Made by a program: the position numbers and the translations under genes | NCBI GenBank assembly: GCA_916610825.1 | Contig: OU744449.1 | Location: 19,127,344-19,191,343, forward strand | DNA length: 64,000 nt | Source of the DNA: Haliclystus octoradiatus | Lineage: Eukaryota; Cnidaria; Staurozoa; Stauromedusae; Haliclystidae | Reading direction: 5' to 3' | In this document: positions 24,513-35,699 of the stretch, piece after piece | How positions within the stretch are numbered: position 1 is the first letter of the stretch | How the letters are laid out: each line of letters opens with the position of its first letter | The notes under the pieces: model-generated | Told to the model about the DNA's origin: nothing | Database searches by the model: none | The model's input: the letters and a program-made list of their open reading frames with translations, nothing else

Positions 24513-25299
24513 ATGAAAATAGCGCTAAGCACAACGCCGACGACAAGATCACAACGTCTGGCAGCTGACGCCACTAGAAGAGCTTCAATATACGCCAGAC
24601 AAAAACGCCAACAGCCAGACTCCGACGTTTGAATGAGAACAATCAACATTTAAATAGAAACATACTCGATGAATCCCTTACTTCCAGAAATCGAAGACTG
24701 TCAAGAAATCTATACATACAAAATGGAGCGTAAATTGCCGTGCCTTTCTGCATGTTTAATGGCCCTTGAAAAGAAGAAACTTTTAGTTTATATATCGATC
24801 TGTTTAGGAATAGAAGAAGAAGAAAGTTTAGGAATATATTCTGCTGAGTCCAAGTTTTTGAAATCTAACTAACTGGAATTCACGAAGAATTTGCAATGGT
24901 ATTACATGCTCTGCTTTGTATGTAGATCGATTAGTTTATTTAATCTATTTTTAACAAGGAAATATGCATGTATATTATGCTCTTTTCACGCATTTATTAA
25001 CACATGAAATGTATCAGCTTATATTTGTTAAACATTTGTATATGTTGTTGATTTATTTGTCAAAAATTCTGACTGGCAAATAAAGGGAAGTAAACTTCCA
25101 CTTACATATTGCCACAATTACATATTTACAAGTGCATACGGAAATTACGCAATACAAAAAAAAATTAAATTGGTTATTAACTATATATAACCAATATGTA
25201 AGATAACTATACTAATAATCTTTACTATAGGAGTGTGAAAAAATAGTCAGTAATGACATACAATTTAGATTATTCTATGTCATTTGTATTATTCACTGT

Positions 25300-25914
25300 G
25301 CACATGCCAGTTAGATCGTGTTGATTGAGATGTTTTTTAAATGTTTAAAGTTTTTGATTTGACAATGGATTCTGGAAGGCTGATTCACCAGGGGACGACG
25401 CGATTTGTGAATTGATATCTCTTGATGTTTAATCTAGCAGATAGTGTTGATTTCGATTTCATGGAGTTGCCTCGCATAGAATATTTGTATGACGGCAAAG
25501 TAACATAAGTCATCGAATGACAGATCGACTAGTTTATGACTGATTTTATAAAACATCACAAGGTGATTTTTCATTCGCAGCGATTCTAATGATTCTATAT
25601 CTAAATATATTAAACGATCGGAGTAAGATTTTCCGTACACGTGGTTGGCATGACAAATATACCTTAATTTTCGTTGAGATTTCTCAATCATTATTATGTC
25701 CTTTACCACATAGGGAGACCATATACAGGCGATACATTTTCTAAAAGTGGTCGAACATACACTTTGTAAGCTTTAAGTGAAAGACCTTGATCTGTACTTG
25801 TAAAACTATTACGGATCAGGAATGATCTTGATTTAGTGTCGTGCGCCGCTTTTGCTCGTTCAAACGACAGCATGACGCGCACGTGTGTCAACCATATATC
25901 AAGAAGCTGAACTT
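25300..25914 (-). mobile_element. LINE ORF2 C-terminal fragment
   Basis: The minus strand carries YKVYVRPLLENVSPVYG, then IEKSQRKLRYICH, then SYSDRLIYLDIESLESLRMK, FYKISHKLVDLSFDDL and, further on, TFKKHLNQHD. These are the ordered landmarks downstream of the RT domain in jockey/CR1-type LINEs. The pieces lie in more than one frame with stops, so the copy is old. It ends where the putative 3' LTR of the BEL/Pao fossil begins, consistent with the latter having inserted beside or into it. Confidence 0.8.
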
Positions 25915-28900
25915 TGTTGATATAAACAATCTCTTGATAAAGTGGTGAAACTAAAGTAAAGAATACATGAGAATCTATTATACAGTAACGTAATTATGCT
26001 AAATTGATATGAATATATAATTAAATGTATTAAGTATTAAAACATGTATACATGAAAGCTATCATTTGTTAATTAAGTGTAATAGTATACAATAATTCTT
26101 TACTTAAATCTTGTTTTTCGATACTCTCTGACGACTGTAAATTGGTGAATAAATGTTAATATTACCTAATGTGGCTATTGCAATAAAATATATACAAACG
26201 AGGTTTCATCATAACGAGGCTAAATTGCGGAGGGTAACACTCCCCTCACAAATTACTTTTAAACTAAATTAATGTAATTTGATATCACTTTCATACTAAT
26301 CTATATATGTATAGACAATAGAGTTCTTGATTGTACTACTTATCTACATAGATAAACGAGCTCAGATGTTGGGCGGTTGTACTGTCTTCTGGTGCCTTCA
26401 ATGATGACGTTGACATCTGCTTTCCGTACTTTTCCATCTTGGCAGTGGTAGGTTGACGTCAGAAGCAATTGACCATTTGTTGCGAGGTAGTTGTTTTTCT
26501 TGAAGTAAGACAACATCTCCCAATTGTATGTCTTTTGTTGGCTGCTGCCATTTCGTTCGTTGTTGTAGATTTCGTAAGTATTCATTTCTCCAGCGGATCC
26601 AGAATTGATCAGCCAGGTACTGTGCTCTTTTCCAAAACTTGAAATTCTCCTGGTAAAAAATTGACTGGGCGTTGTTTAAATGTCATCCACATTATTGGTG
26701 ACAGTGGTTGTGGCTCGTCTGTAGTTGATGGTGGTGTTGAGATAGGTCTAGCATTGACAATTGCACTGACTTCTGCTAGAAATGTGGTTAGTAAATCATG
26801 TGTTAATTGATGTGCACCAATATTCAGTAGCAGTCCATCTAGTACATGTCTGATGATTCGAATTTGACTTTTCCACACTCCTTGAAATGAGAAGCATGAA
26901 GGTGGGCTCCATTGCCAATCACGTTTGCTCTTTTGGAGAAAGCTTCTAACATTTTCATTGTTGATAGCTTATTCAGCTTTGTCCAAATCTGACTTTTTCT
27001 CCAACAAAATTCGTTCCCCTATCACATCTTAGGGAACTAGCTGGTCCTCTGATACTGAAGAATCTTCTAAGGGCGTTGATAAAGGCATCTGTGTCCATGT
27101 CTTCAATTGTTTCAATATGGACCCCTCTAATTGCCATACAAGTAAATACAATAGCCCATCTTTTATCGTTCACAGAACCGCCTCGAAGTCTTCTAGTAAC
27201 TACTTTCCATGGTCCAAAGACATCTATTCCAACATGGGTGAACGGTGGTGAGGGATTGCTTTTGTCGATTGGCAAGACTGCCATCATTTGTGTGCAGAAA
27301 GATCCTCTAAGACGTTTGCAAGTTACACAGGAGTTGATAATTTGATTCACAACATCGTGGGCACCTAGAATCCAATATCCTGCTTGACGGATAGCTGTAT
27401 TTTTGATTGATCTTCCTTGATGAAACTTATTTTCGTTAAAATGAGTACCAATGAGAGTTGTGATGTGATGTTTCTTCGGCAAGATGATAGGACATTAGAC
27501 TTCAAAGTCTTCAGCTGTCCTGGTTACTCTGCCATCAATTCTTAATAGTCCGTCTTGATCGATAAAAGGGTTGAGGTTGTATAATTTTGATCTTCTTAAA
27601 CCTTTCTTCTTTTCTATTATGTTTGGAGGATTCTTCAAAAACTGGATTTCTTCTTCAAATGCCTCTTTTTATACCATATAAATAATACATTTTTCTGCTG
27701 CATATATCTTTTGGTTTCAAAGTCCAAGCATTATTTGCTTAGGACTTGTATTGATGTGAGGAGGACTTTTGCCTTGAGCTAGTCTTCTTCTAATGTGACC
27801 TTTTCACATTTCGATGTTTGCAATAGCTCTTTTAAGTCTGTGCCAGTGTGAGAACCCTTTGATTTGGTTGGTATCCATACTGTCCTTGTGTACGGTGTTT
27901 TGTGAGTTGACTTTGTCCTGACCTGAGGGTCTGCTGCGATGTATTGCGCTTATCTGAGGGTGAATAATCTTTGTCGTTTAAATGTGCTGGTCCTGAAAAC
28001 CATGTTGACTCTAGTAAGGCGTTGAAGCTGCATCTTCTACTTGCTATATCTGCTTGATTCATCTTAGAGTCAATATAGTGCCATTCCGCCTTTGAACTGA
28101 CTGAACGAATAACCTGAACGCGATTAGCAACATAAACATGAAACCTCTTTGAATCAGATTTAATGTACGACAATGCTACTTTTGAATCGAGGTAGTAGAA
28201 TGTTTTTTCTATCTTGAAGTCGATCTCTGCCTTTCTCATCTTCACTGCTAATGCTAACTTGACTGCACTACATAGCTCTTTGCGTGGTATAGTGCTTAGC
28301 TTATATTGGCTTCAAAAGAATTACAGAGGATTGGCCATAAACAAATGCAATATGGACATTTCCAAATTCATCAAACGACTTCAGATAAACGACTACACCC
28401 AAGGCGTGGTCATTTGCATCACCAAAGGCGTGTATTTCTCTGTGAAATATGTTTCCGAATGCAGATGGAGTGAACGGGCATGGTACCTCATATTATTGTA
28501 GTCTTTTCAAATTTGATTGGAATATTTTCCATGTCTTCAGCTCATCTGGAGGTAATGGTTCGTCCAAGCCAAGCGGTGTTGCTGTTGTGTCGGAGATCAT
28601 CTTTTGTAAAAATAGCTTTCCTTTGAGAATTACTGGAGCAGCGAATCCAATTGGGTCGTAAACAGAGTTTATTGTTGATAATACTCCCCTCCGTGAGAAC
28701 TCTTTTTCGTCTTCACTTCACTTGGCATCGAAGGTGAATGTGTCGTTCTAAAAATTCCAGCGGACACTCAAAGACCTTTGACTTGGTAGCTCTCCGGCAT
28801 GGATATCATCTTCTTTAAGGCATGCAGCTCTGTCTTCTTCAGATATAGATTCCATTACCTTTACGGAATTAGAAATCACTTTGTGTAGCCTAAGGTTTGC

Positions 28901-29690
28901 TGTCTTTAGTACCTATTGAGCGTCAAGTACAACCTGGCTGATTTCTTCATCGGTGTCGGCAGATATCAAAAAATCGTCGCCTTAAAATTACGGTGAACAA
29001 ATTCTCTTACTGCATTGCTTGCTGCTGAACTGTTGACTGTGTGCTTCAATCCAAAATTAGCTACTGCTGGACTTGTGCTGTTGCCAAATAGATGAACGTT
29101 CATTCTATATTCACATATAGGACCTTCTAGATTGTTGTCTTCAAACCATAGAAAGCGCAAATAATCTCTGCCTTTTGGAGAGACATGGAAGCAGTGAAAC
29201 ATGTGCTCAATGTCGCACATTGCGGCAACTTTCCCCCTCCGGAAGCGATTCAAAACACCCTAAAGTCGGTTCATAAGATCTGATCCAGTAAGAAGTTGTT
29301 TGTTCAGAGATACTACATGATATTCAGCTGCAGAATCAAGCACAACTCTGATCTTGTCTGGCTTTTGAGGGTGATAAATTGCAAAATGCAGTAAATACCA
29401 AAACTGTCCTCTCTTGGCGTTTATTTAGTTCTCAGGAATCATAGAGGCGTGGCTCTTTTCTAGGAGCCTTTACCTGAACAGAACATACTCTTCCTTCATT
29501 TTTGGCTGACTCAACAGTTTATTTTGTAAAGATTTCAGACTTCGTTCTGCCATCTGTCTGTTGTTTGGCATACTTGTTGAATTTGACCGAAATGGTAAAG
29601 GCATCTCCCAATTTCCTATTTCGTTTTTGATTACTTGTTCTGCCATTTGGTCCATGAACTTTCCGTATTCCGGGTTGCGTACTTTACGCT
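25915..29690 (-). mobile_element. BEL/Pao LTR retrotransposon fossil, broken, 5'-truncated
   Basis: Parts in order on the minus strand: start of the reverse-transcriptase region (about 29690-29450), RT core (about 29250-28500), RNase H (about 28245-27832), zinc-binding and catalytic parts of the integrase (about 27480-26600) and the DUF5641-type C-terminal region (26585-26340). A purine tract, GAGGGGAG, precedes a probable 3' LTR starting TGTTACCC at 26239. A TG...CA span of about 325 bp to 25915 is possible but unconfirmed. No gag or 5' LTR was found. The pol region carries roughly half a dozen or more breaks, so this is an inactive fossil of moderate age. Confidence 0.85.
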
Positions 29691-29699
29691 ACCCTGTAC

Positions 29700-30600
29700 T
29701 GAGCATGCGCAAATTTTGTGGGCGTGATCTTTTGTGTTTTTGTTCAAATCTAATTTGAGCATGTTCAAACAATTAGCTTTTTACTTTGGTTTACAACATA
29801 TTAAGTAGAACTTTATGATTCTCATAGGTTGCTAAGCATTTCTTTATAGCTGTAGCTTATTTCTCCAGGTTCTGGAAGAAATATGTGTTTTTACCAAACA
29901 CATGTTTGTTTTGCAAGCAAATTTCAAAATTTTCATATTTTAAACTGAATTGAGGTTCATATAGCTAGATAAGAGGCTTAATCAAAAGGACAATATGTAT
30001 ATTTTCGTGAAATTTCCTTTTGTGATGATAAGAAAAATAGATCTACCTTGGAGTTTAGAGAAAATGACCTTGCATTATCTGTTACAAATCTAGCATCAAA
30101 ATAAAGAAATTAACAAGTATTTGTACGTGTGGATTCTTAAAAATCATATGCAGCAGTGATTGATTCGGTTTATGTCTTGAAACTTACTATAAACGATGCA
30201 GAAAATTCCAATCTTTCAAATGACGTGCGTTCTTGCTTTATTTATTTTGGGATTGTTTCGAAATATACTTAAATTAATATTTGTGGAGTTACCTTCGTAT
30301 TGAAATTACAGTAACTAATAAAACATGGGAAATCTTTGACAAACTTTGCAGTGCTCGATTCTGAAAACTATAAAGTAAGTAGTATCTCTTAATATATTCT
30401 ATTGACTTGATAAATTTATTCGAACCCGTTTTTGGCTGAAAGAAAGACCACGCTTTGCTTAATTCAGTATTTTGTATAACAAATACATGTATTTTCGTAA
30501 ATATTTTGGTCAAAAAGCGCGACCCAGGGTGGTCCGTGTCGCTTTGTTCGCAACCCGCAATGCTTCTTGCTATGTTACTGTCGAAGGGTGAGGTGTAGAA
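29700..30600. other. Spacer between BEL/Pao fossil and LINE
   Basis: AT-rich. I see neither gag nor LINE coding sequence. The 131-codon minus frame across 30289-30684 is a by-product of the (CA)n tract. Confidence 0.35.
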
Positions 30601-30621
30601 TTCGTTGTTGATGATCTCCTC

Positions 30622-30624
<3 letters not shown>

Positions 30625-30676
<52 letters not shown>
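30625..30676. repeat. (AC)26 microsatellite
   Basis: 52 bp of uninterrupted AC dinucleotides at the left boundary of the recognisable LINE. Length polymorphism is likely. Confidence 0.97.
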
Positions 30677-30678
<2 letters not shown>

Positions 30679-31015
30679 TGGCACACTGAATGCTTTTGGA
30701 ATTCACGTAGAAATTGAGTCTTGCCAACGCCTGGGAAAAGAATCAAGTAGTCGACCACAACCGTTATTAGTGAAATTAAAATCTTTTAAAGACAAAATCA
30801 CCTTATTAAAGAATTCAAAATATTTGAAAGACACTTCTCTCTACAATGTGTTTGTCTCACCTGACTACACTGTTGATGAACAAAAGATGATGTCAAAATT
30901 GCGTACAGAATGTAAAACAAGGAACGGGAGTCTGAATGAGCCAGGTGACAGATGGGTCATTCGAAACTTCACCATTGTCCAACTGAAATCCCTCACATAT
31001 AATGCTTCTCCATGA
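30677..31015 (+). CDS. LINE ORF1 protein, C-terminal part
   Basis: The frame reads IESCQRLGKESSSRPQPLLV, then FKDKITLLKNSKYLKD and VFVSPDYTVDEQKMMSKLR, typical of the C-terminal domain of LINE ORF1 RNA-binding proteins. It enters directly from the (AC)n tract, which translates as His-Thr repeats, so there is no genuine N-terminus. It stops at TGA 31013-31015, and ORF2 follows in the same frame. Confidence 0.75.
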
Positions 31016-33856
31016 CTTGGTATTCGGCCTTCTGTTTCATCAATCATACATTCAAAAAATCTAAAAATATTATCAATCAATGTGCAATGCCTAACGTGTC
31101 CCCGACTGACTGAATTACATACTTTTATGATTGAAAACAGAATCGATATTGCTATTTTGCAAGAAACATGGCTCCAGCCAGAATCTGTAGATATTGCCAT
31201 ACCTGGTTATGAAATGTTACGAAACGATAGAGATGGTAGACAAGGGGGGACAGCAGTTTACTACAAAATTAATCTTAAATTGGCCATTGATTCATCCATA
31301 ACAAAACAATCATATGGAATAAATTATGAACAACTAGCAATTAAAATACAAACATCCAACATGAAGACATTTTATATCATAAATTGTTACAATCCGAAGC
31401 AAGAAAATTATTTACAAGCTATTGGTCAATTACAAACTACATTGGAAATTTTATCTGAGAAAGCTTCTGACTTTATTATTGCCGGTGATTTAAATATTGA
31501 CTACCTAAAAAATTCGCCATCAAAAATTTCTCTTCTTGATTTCATGTCACAATTCGACCTACATTCTCACAATACTGATCCAACACGCATTACTGAAACC
31601 ACTGAAACATGTATTGACTATCTGATATCTTCTGCATCAATCAGTCAGAATATTGGCGTATGCTCTGTGACACCTGTGTGCAACTCAGATCATCTTGGAT
31701 TGACGACGACAATAAATTGCAACATTGAAACACCTGCAAAAACACTCAAAACCATTAGATCATATAAAAATTTCAACAAGGACGCATTCTGTGAAGATCT
31801 TCTGAATTGTGACATGTCCAGATTTAATGCAGCTATAGTTGATGAAGATATAGATACAGCAGCAGAATTTCTACAACGAACATTACATCAAACATTAAAT
31901 AAACATGCACCCATCAAAACAATTGTATCACATGCTAATTATGCACCCTGGGTAAATATCGAACTACGAAATGAACTAAAACAAAGAAACAAATTAAGAT
32001 ACATTGCCATGAAATCAAAACAGTCTCATGACTGGAAATTATATAAAAACCAAAGAAACCAGGTGAATTACAAGCTAAGAATAGCAAAAATTGACTATAA
32101 TAAAGCTAAATTTTCAGAATGTGATGAAAATGTGACAGATATCTGGAATCAAGTGAAAAGGCTAACAACAAAGCAGAAATATAAATGCACAGCGTCAAAT
32201 AAATCAGATCTAGATAAAATAAACAGATTTTTCAGTGAGGTTGGATCAACCATAAAGACAACAACACACACTACTCCAAATTATGAAAATATTGAACAAT
32301 GTAACAAAGTATTTAATTTCAACTCTGCATCTGTCATTGACATTGTAAAAGCTGTTGCTATGTTACCAAACTGGAAGGCACCCGGAAACGATGAACTAAA
32401 TGGTTATGTGATAAAAGCTGCACTCCCTGCAATTGCTACACCGCTTACAAGTCTTGTTAACTTATCCATCAAACTATCTGTTTTCCCTGAGAGTTTTAAA
32501 TTTACTATTGTGTCTCCTATACCAAAATCATCTTCCGCAACTACACCAGACCAGCATCGTCCTTTAGCATTATTATCACTGTTATCAAAGGTCGTTGAAA
32601 GAATAATATACCTACAATTGTACCCACATATTTCACCTCTCCTCACAAAATACCAACATGGATTTCAACTTGGTCGTTCTACAATCACAGCGCTACTTAA
32701 TATAACAGAAAATATTTTAAATACTATGGAACATCGTGAACTGTCCCTTCTAATTTTGCTCGATCTTTCTAAAGCTTTCGATAGCCTCCAGCATGATATA
32801 TTACTGCATAAACTGAAACTCTTTGGACTATCTGATCATGCACTAGCCTGGATGAACTCGTATTTAGCAAACAGAAGACAAGTTGTAAAGGTAAATAATA
32901 TTTATTCTGAAGAAATTGTATTGACATGTGGTGTACCTCAGGGATCAATTCTTGGCCCTTTGCTCTTTTTAGTTTACGTTAATGATCTACCTACTGCTAT
33001 CTCTCATGGGACTGTAGGCCAATTCGCAGATGACAGCCAAATTTTATATAATTATAACCCAAAAAATCCACATTCATTGTCAACCGTACAACACAATATC
33101 ATGGAAGATCTAGAATCAATAACATCATGGTTTAAATCCAACTCACTTCTAGTAAATGCAAAGAAAACCCAAATAATGGCAATTGGAGAGAGGAGAGTGA
33201 AAGCAACACCATTGCCGAATCTATTCATCGATAATCAAATTCTTACCTATGTCAGCCAAGCTGGAAATCTTGGAGTGGTATTCGATGATGAAATGACTTA
33301 CAAGAGCCATATTAATCAACTAATAAAAACTGCAACTTACAGATTAAAAGCAATCTCAAAGCAACGTAAGTTCATTCCAGCAGAACTATTCAAAAAAGTC
33401 ATTGAGGCAAAAATAATCATGCCCTGCTTATACGCTTTAGAAGTCTGGTCTTCTTGCACAAAAACACAAATACGGCGTGTGCAAATCAGTATCCAGAACT
33501 GGGCGGCAAAATTAATTGCTGGCAAAAGGAAATTTGAGGAGATGGGAGATCTACTAGATGAAATTGACTGGCTTCCAATCAAAGACCTTGCTGAATTACG
33601 CACTGTGTGCACAGCTCGCCAGTCAGCACTTGGATTATATGGATCCACCATGCAATATCTATTTAAGAAATCCCATTCAAGGTACGATACACGTAATAAA
33701 CTGTACATACTTCCACGTGTTTATACCGACCGTGGCAAGAGATCGTTCTCCTTTCGTGGTGCAGAGCTACTTAATAAATATAATCAATTTGAACACTATA
33801 ATAAAATGAAATATAAAAATGAAATTAAAAACAGTCTTAAAACAACAGAAATATAA
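31016..33856 (+). CDS. LINE ORF2: AP-endonuclease and reverse transcriptase
   Basis: About 946 codons, open from just after the ORF1 TGA. The first AUG is at 31127, yet coding similarity starts earlier with LKILSINV, the first strand of the endonuclease. Endonuclease landmarks are LQETWL (Glu), AGDLNIDYL (Asp/Asn) and NSDHLGL (catalytic Ser-Asp-His). The RT starts near 32350 (WKAPGNDELNGY) with HRPLALLSLLSKVVERI, HGFQLGRST, LDLSKAFDSLQHD, GVPQGSILGPLLFLVYVNDL and the catalytic FADDSQ at 33022. The C-terminal region follows with SRYDTRNK and RGKRSFSFRGAELLN. The domains needed for target-primed reverse transcription look complete. Confidence 0.93.
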   Translation, partial: LGIRPSVSSIIHSKNLKILSINVQCLTCPRLTELHTFMIENRIDIAILQETWLQPESVDIAIPGYEMLRNDRDGRQGGTAVYYKINLKLAIDSSITKQSYGINYEQLAIKIQTSNMKTFYIINCYNPKQENYLQAIGQLQTTLEILSEKASDFIIAGDLNIDYLKNSPSKISLLDFMSQFDLHSHNTDPTRITETTETCIDYLISSASISQNIGVCSVTPVCNSDHLGLTTTINCNIETPAKTLKTIRSYKNFNKDAFCEDLLNCDMSRFNAAIVDEDIDTAAEFLQRTLHQTLNKHAPIKTIVSHANYAPWVNIELRNELKQRNKLRYIAMKSKQSHDWKLYKNQRNQVNYKLRIAKIDYNKAKFSECDENVTDIWNQVKRLTTKQKYKCTASNKSDLDKINRFFSEVGSTIKTTTHTTPNYENIEQCNKVFNFNSASVIDIVKAVAMLPNWKAPGNDELNGYVIKAALPAIATPLTSLVNLSIKLSVFPESFKFTIVSPIPKSSSATTPDQHRPLALLSLLSKVVERIIYLQLYPHISPLLTKYQHGFQLGRSTITALLNITENILNTMEHRELSLLILLDLSKAFDSLQHDILLHKLKLFGLSDHALAWMNSYLANRRQVVKVNNIYSEEIVLTCGVPQGSILGPLLFLVYVNDLPTAISHGTVGQFADDSQILYNYNPKNPHSLSTVQHNIMEDLESITSWFKSNSLLVNAKKTQIMAIGERRVKATPLPNLFIDNQILTYVSQAGNLGVVFDDEMTYKSHINQLIKTATYRLKAISKQRKFIPAELFKKVIEAKIIMPCLYALEVWSSCTKTQIRRVQISIQNWAAKLIAGKRKFEEMGDLLDEIDWLPIKDLAELRTVCTARQSALGLYGSTMQYLFKKSHSRYDTRNKLYILPRVYTDRGKRSFSFRGAELLNKYNQFEHYNKMKYKNEIKNSLKTTEI

Positions 33857-33992
33857 CTATTATGTAGCGTAATCAATTTGTCAGACATCAAGAATCAACT
33901 GCATTTAACTGAGTCTTACTTTTACTTGTAATTAATTATAAAAGCCTAGAAAACATTGTATTAAGTTGTTTATATGTCTTAAATATACTAAT

Positions 33993-34015
33993 ATCTATCT
34001 ATCTATCTATCTATC
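33993..34015 (+). repeat. (ATCT)n 3' tail of LINE
   Basis: Five to six tandem ATCT units directly after the 3' UTR, marking the end of the insertion. Confidence 0.9.
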
Positions 34016-34059
34016 ACACACCAATGTCACTAAAAACTTCTAATTTAGCTTTTGCAGAA

Positions 34060-35690
34060 GCAAACTAGGAAATCAAAATGCTTTCCATTTAAGTGTAGAT
34101 AATATCTGCGTGCAAGTTGAACGACGTTCTCAAAACCCATGCTGCGCTGCTTTTTTGTAATAATTTTGTATTTTAGAAAGTACTTCTTCAATTAGTTAGA
34201 GATAATTGATTCCATAACTTTGCATGTTCTGCATGTCAAAGAAATAGGGGGATAATTTCACAAGGTGAAAATTTTCCTTTTTAAAAATTGGAGTTATAAT
34301 TGCAGTTTTCCATATTGATGGTAGTCGACCTGACTGCATAGATATTTCATATACAGTAAGAATATAGGCAAAGAAATAGTATTGGTTTACACTTTTTTGG
34401 AAAAATGTATAAACGATAGAGATGTAGTACTCTCGATGTGTACCTGAAAATCCGGATTGTACCCATCATCTTGTGTAAATACGCTGACAAAGTAGCTGTT
34501 AAAAAGTTCAACTTTCTCATTTAGATCTGTTAGCTTTTCTTCAGTATTATTTTGTACAGCAGGTATTGAAGGGTGTGGCTGCAATTTGCTATTAACAAAT
34601 TAATAAAATCGAGAAATAAATTTATCCTCGATAATACTTTTTCACGTTGAATATTAAAATCTTTGACGGCATTTTTGTACTCTTTTAATGCACTCTTAAA
34701 ATTGGCATTTGATCCACGCTGTACGACATAGTTCCTGTAAGTGAGACGTTTTTTCAGAGCAAGAGAGCGTATTTTCTTTGGATATCTAAATTTTCTATGC
34801 TTTTTCAAAGGAACAAAGTTACATATACAATAATTTAGGATTTCTGAAATTAAGCTCCAAAATGATCGAACATTACCATGGCAATTTTTAAATAAACTTA
34901 TCCAGTTAATATTTTTCAAAATCATTGAGATTGTAGAGTAATCTGCTTTTCTAAAACTTCTTTTAACATGACTTTCTTGGGAAGAGGAATGTGAAGAATG
35001 AGGGATTTGAATGGAAAATTCGATTGCATTATAATCACATGTATCAGTAAAAGGCTCGACAACATTGAGATCTGTGACTAAATTTGGATCAGAAGTAAAT
35101 AAAAGGTCTAAAATGTTATTTAAACGTGTGGGACATGTGATTAACTGATGTAAGTTAATTTTTGTGATAGCGTTAACAAAAGTATCATGAGAATTATCTC
35201 CATAACTGAGGGGAATTCCACATTCAATTGATTGGTAGTTGAAATCTCCTATGTAAAAACAGGGGAGCTACATGAGAGCAGAAATCGAAAAAACTGCCAA
35301 GAATCTCTGTTTCAATAATAGATGTGGCTTTCGAGGGGGGATTATATGTACATGCCATACGATATTTAATCTTATAGATGATAGTCTTACGTCAATAGCC
35401 AAACTCTCCAAGTCATCAAAGGTCGACGGTAGATCTAGGACCGACTAACGAATGTTGTTTTTAATTAATACGAGTACACCACCACCAGTCGTATTAATTC
35501 TATCTTTGCGGACAACCGAATATCTGGTATTTAGAACAAATAAGGAATCAGGAACAGTAAATGAAAGCCAGGTTTCAGTTATAAAAATAAAATCATACGA
35601 ATTTGACGGTTAGAATTACCACTAGTTCATTTAATTTATTTAGCAGTGACCTTGAATTAAAATACAGACAGCTCAATAATTTCGCTGATT
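34060..35690 (-). mobile_element. Old LINE fragment, endonuclease to start of RT
   Basis: Read on the minus strand: LYFNSRSLLNKLNEL (about 35670), SYDFIFITETWLSFTVPDSL, TTGGGVLVLI, then a basic linker (34925-34600) with KKRLTYRNYVVQRGS, then EKVELFNSYFVSVFTQDDGY (about 34500), ITPIFKKENFH, and YGINYL just before an ERRSTCTQ motif near 34130. These are endonuclease, linker and early RT of a jockey/CR1-type LINE. Several frames and stops show an inactive copy. It differs in family from the intact LINE that ends 45 bp away on the other strand. Confidence 0.85.
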
Positions 35691-35699
35691 TTTTGTGAT

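Larger units (their letters stand above)
30605..34016 (+). mobile_element. CR1/L2-like LINE with intact ORF2, 5'-truncated
   Basis: Contains the C-terminal part of ORF1 (30677-31015), an uninterrupted ORF2 (to 33856), a short 3' UTR and a (ATCT)n tail at 33993-34015, the kind of microsatellite end used by CR1/L2-clade elements. The 5' side stops at a 52-bp (AC)n tract (30625-30676), so most of ORF1 and the 5' UTR are missing or replaced. The open ORF2 implies recent insertion. It stands beside an older LINE in opposite orientation. Confidence 0.9.

Noticed and set aside
30289-30758. Minus-strand frames of 131 and 62 codons with Cys-Val repeats
   Set aside because: They are translations of the (AC)n microsatellite and AT-rich flank, with no domain outside the repeat.
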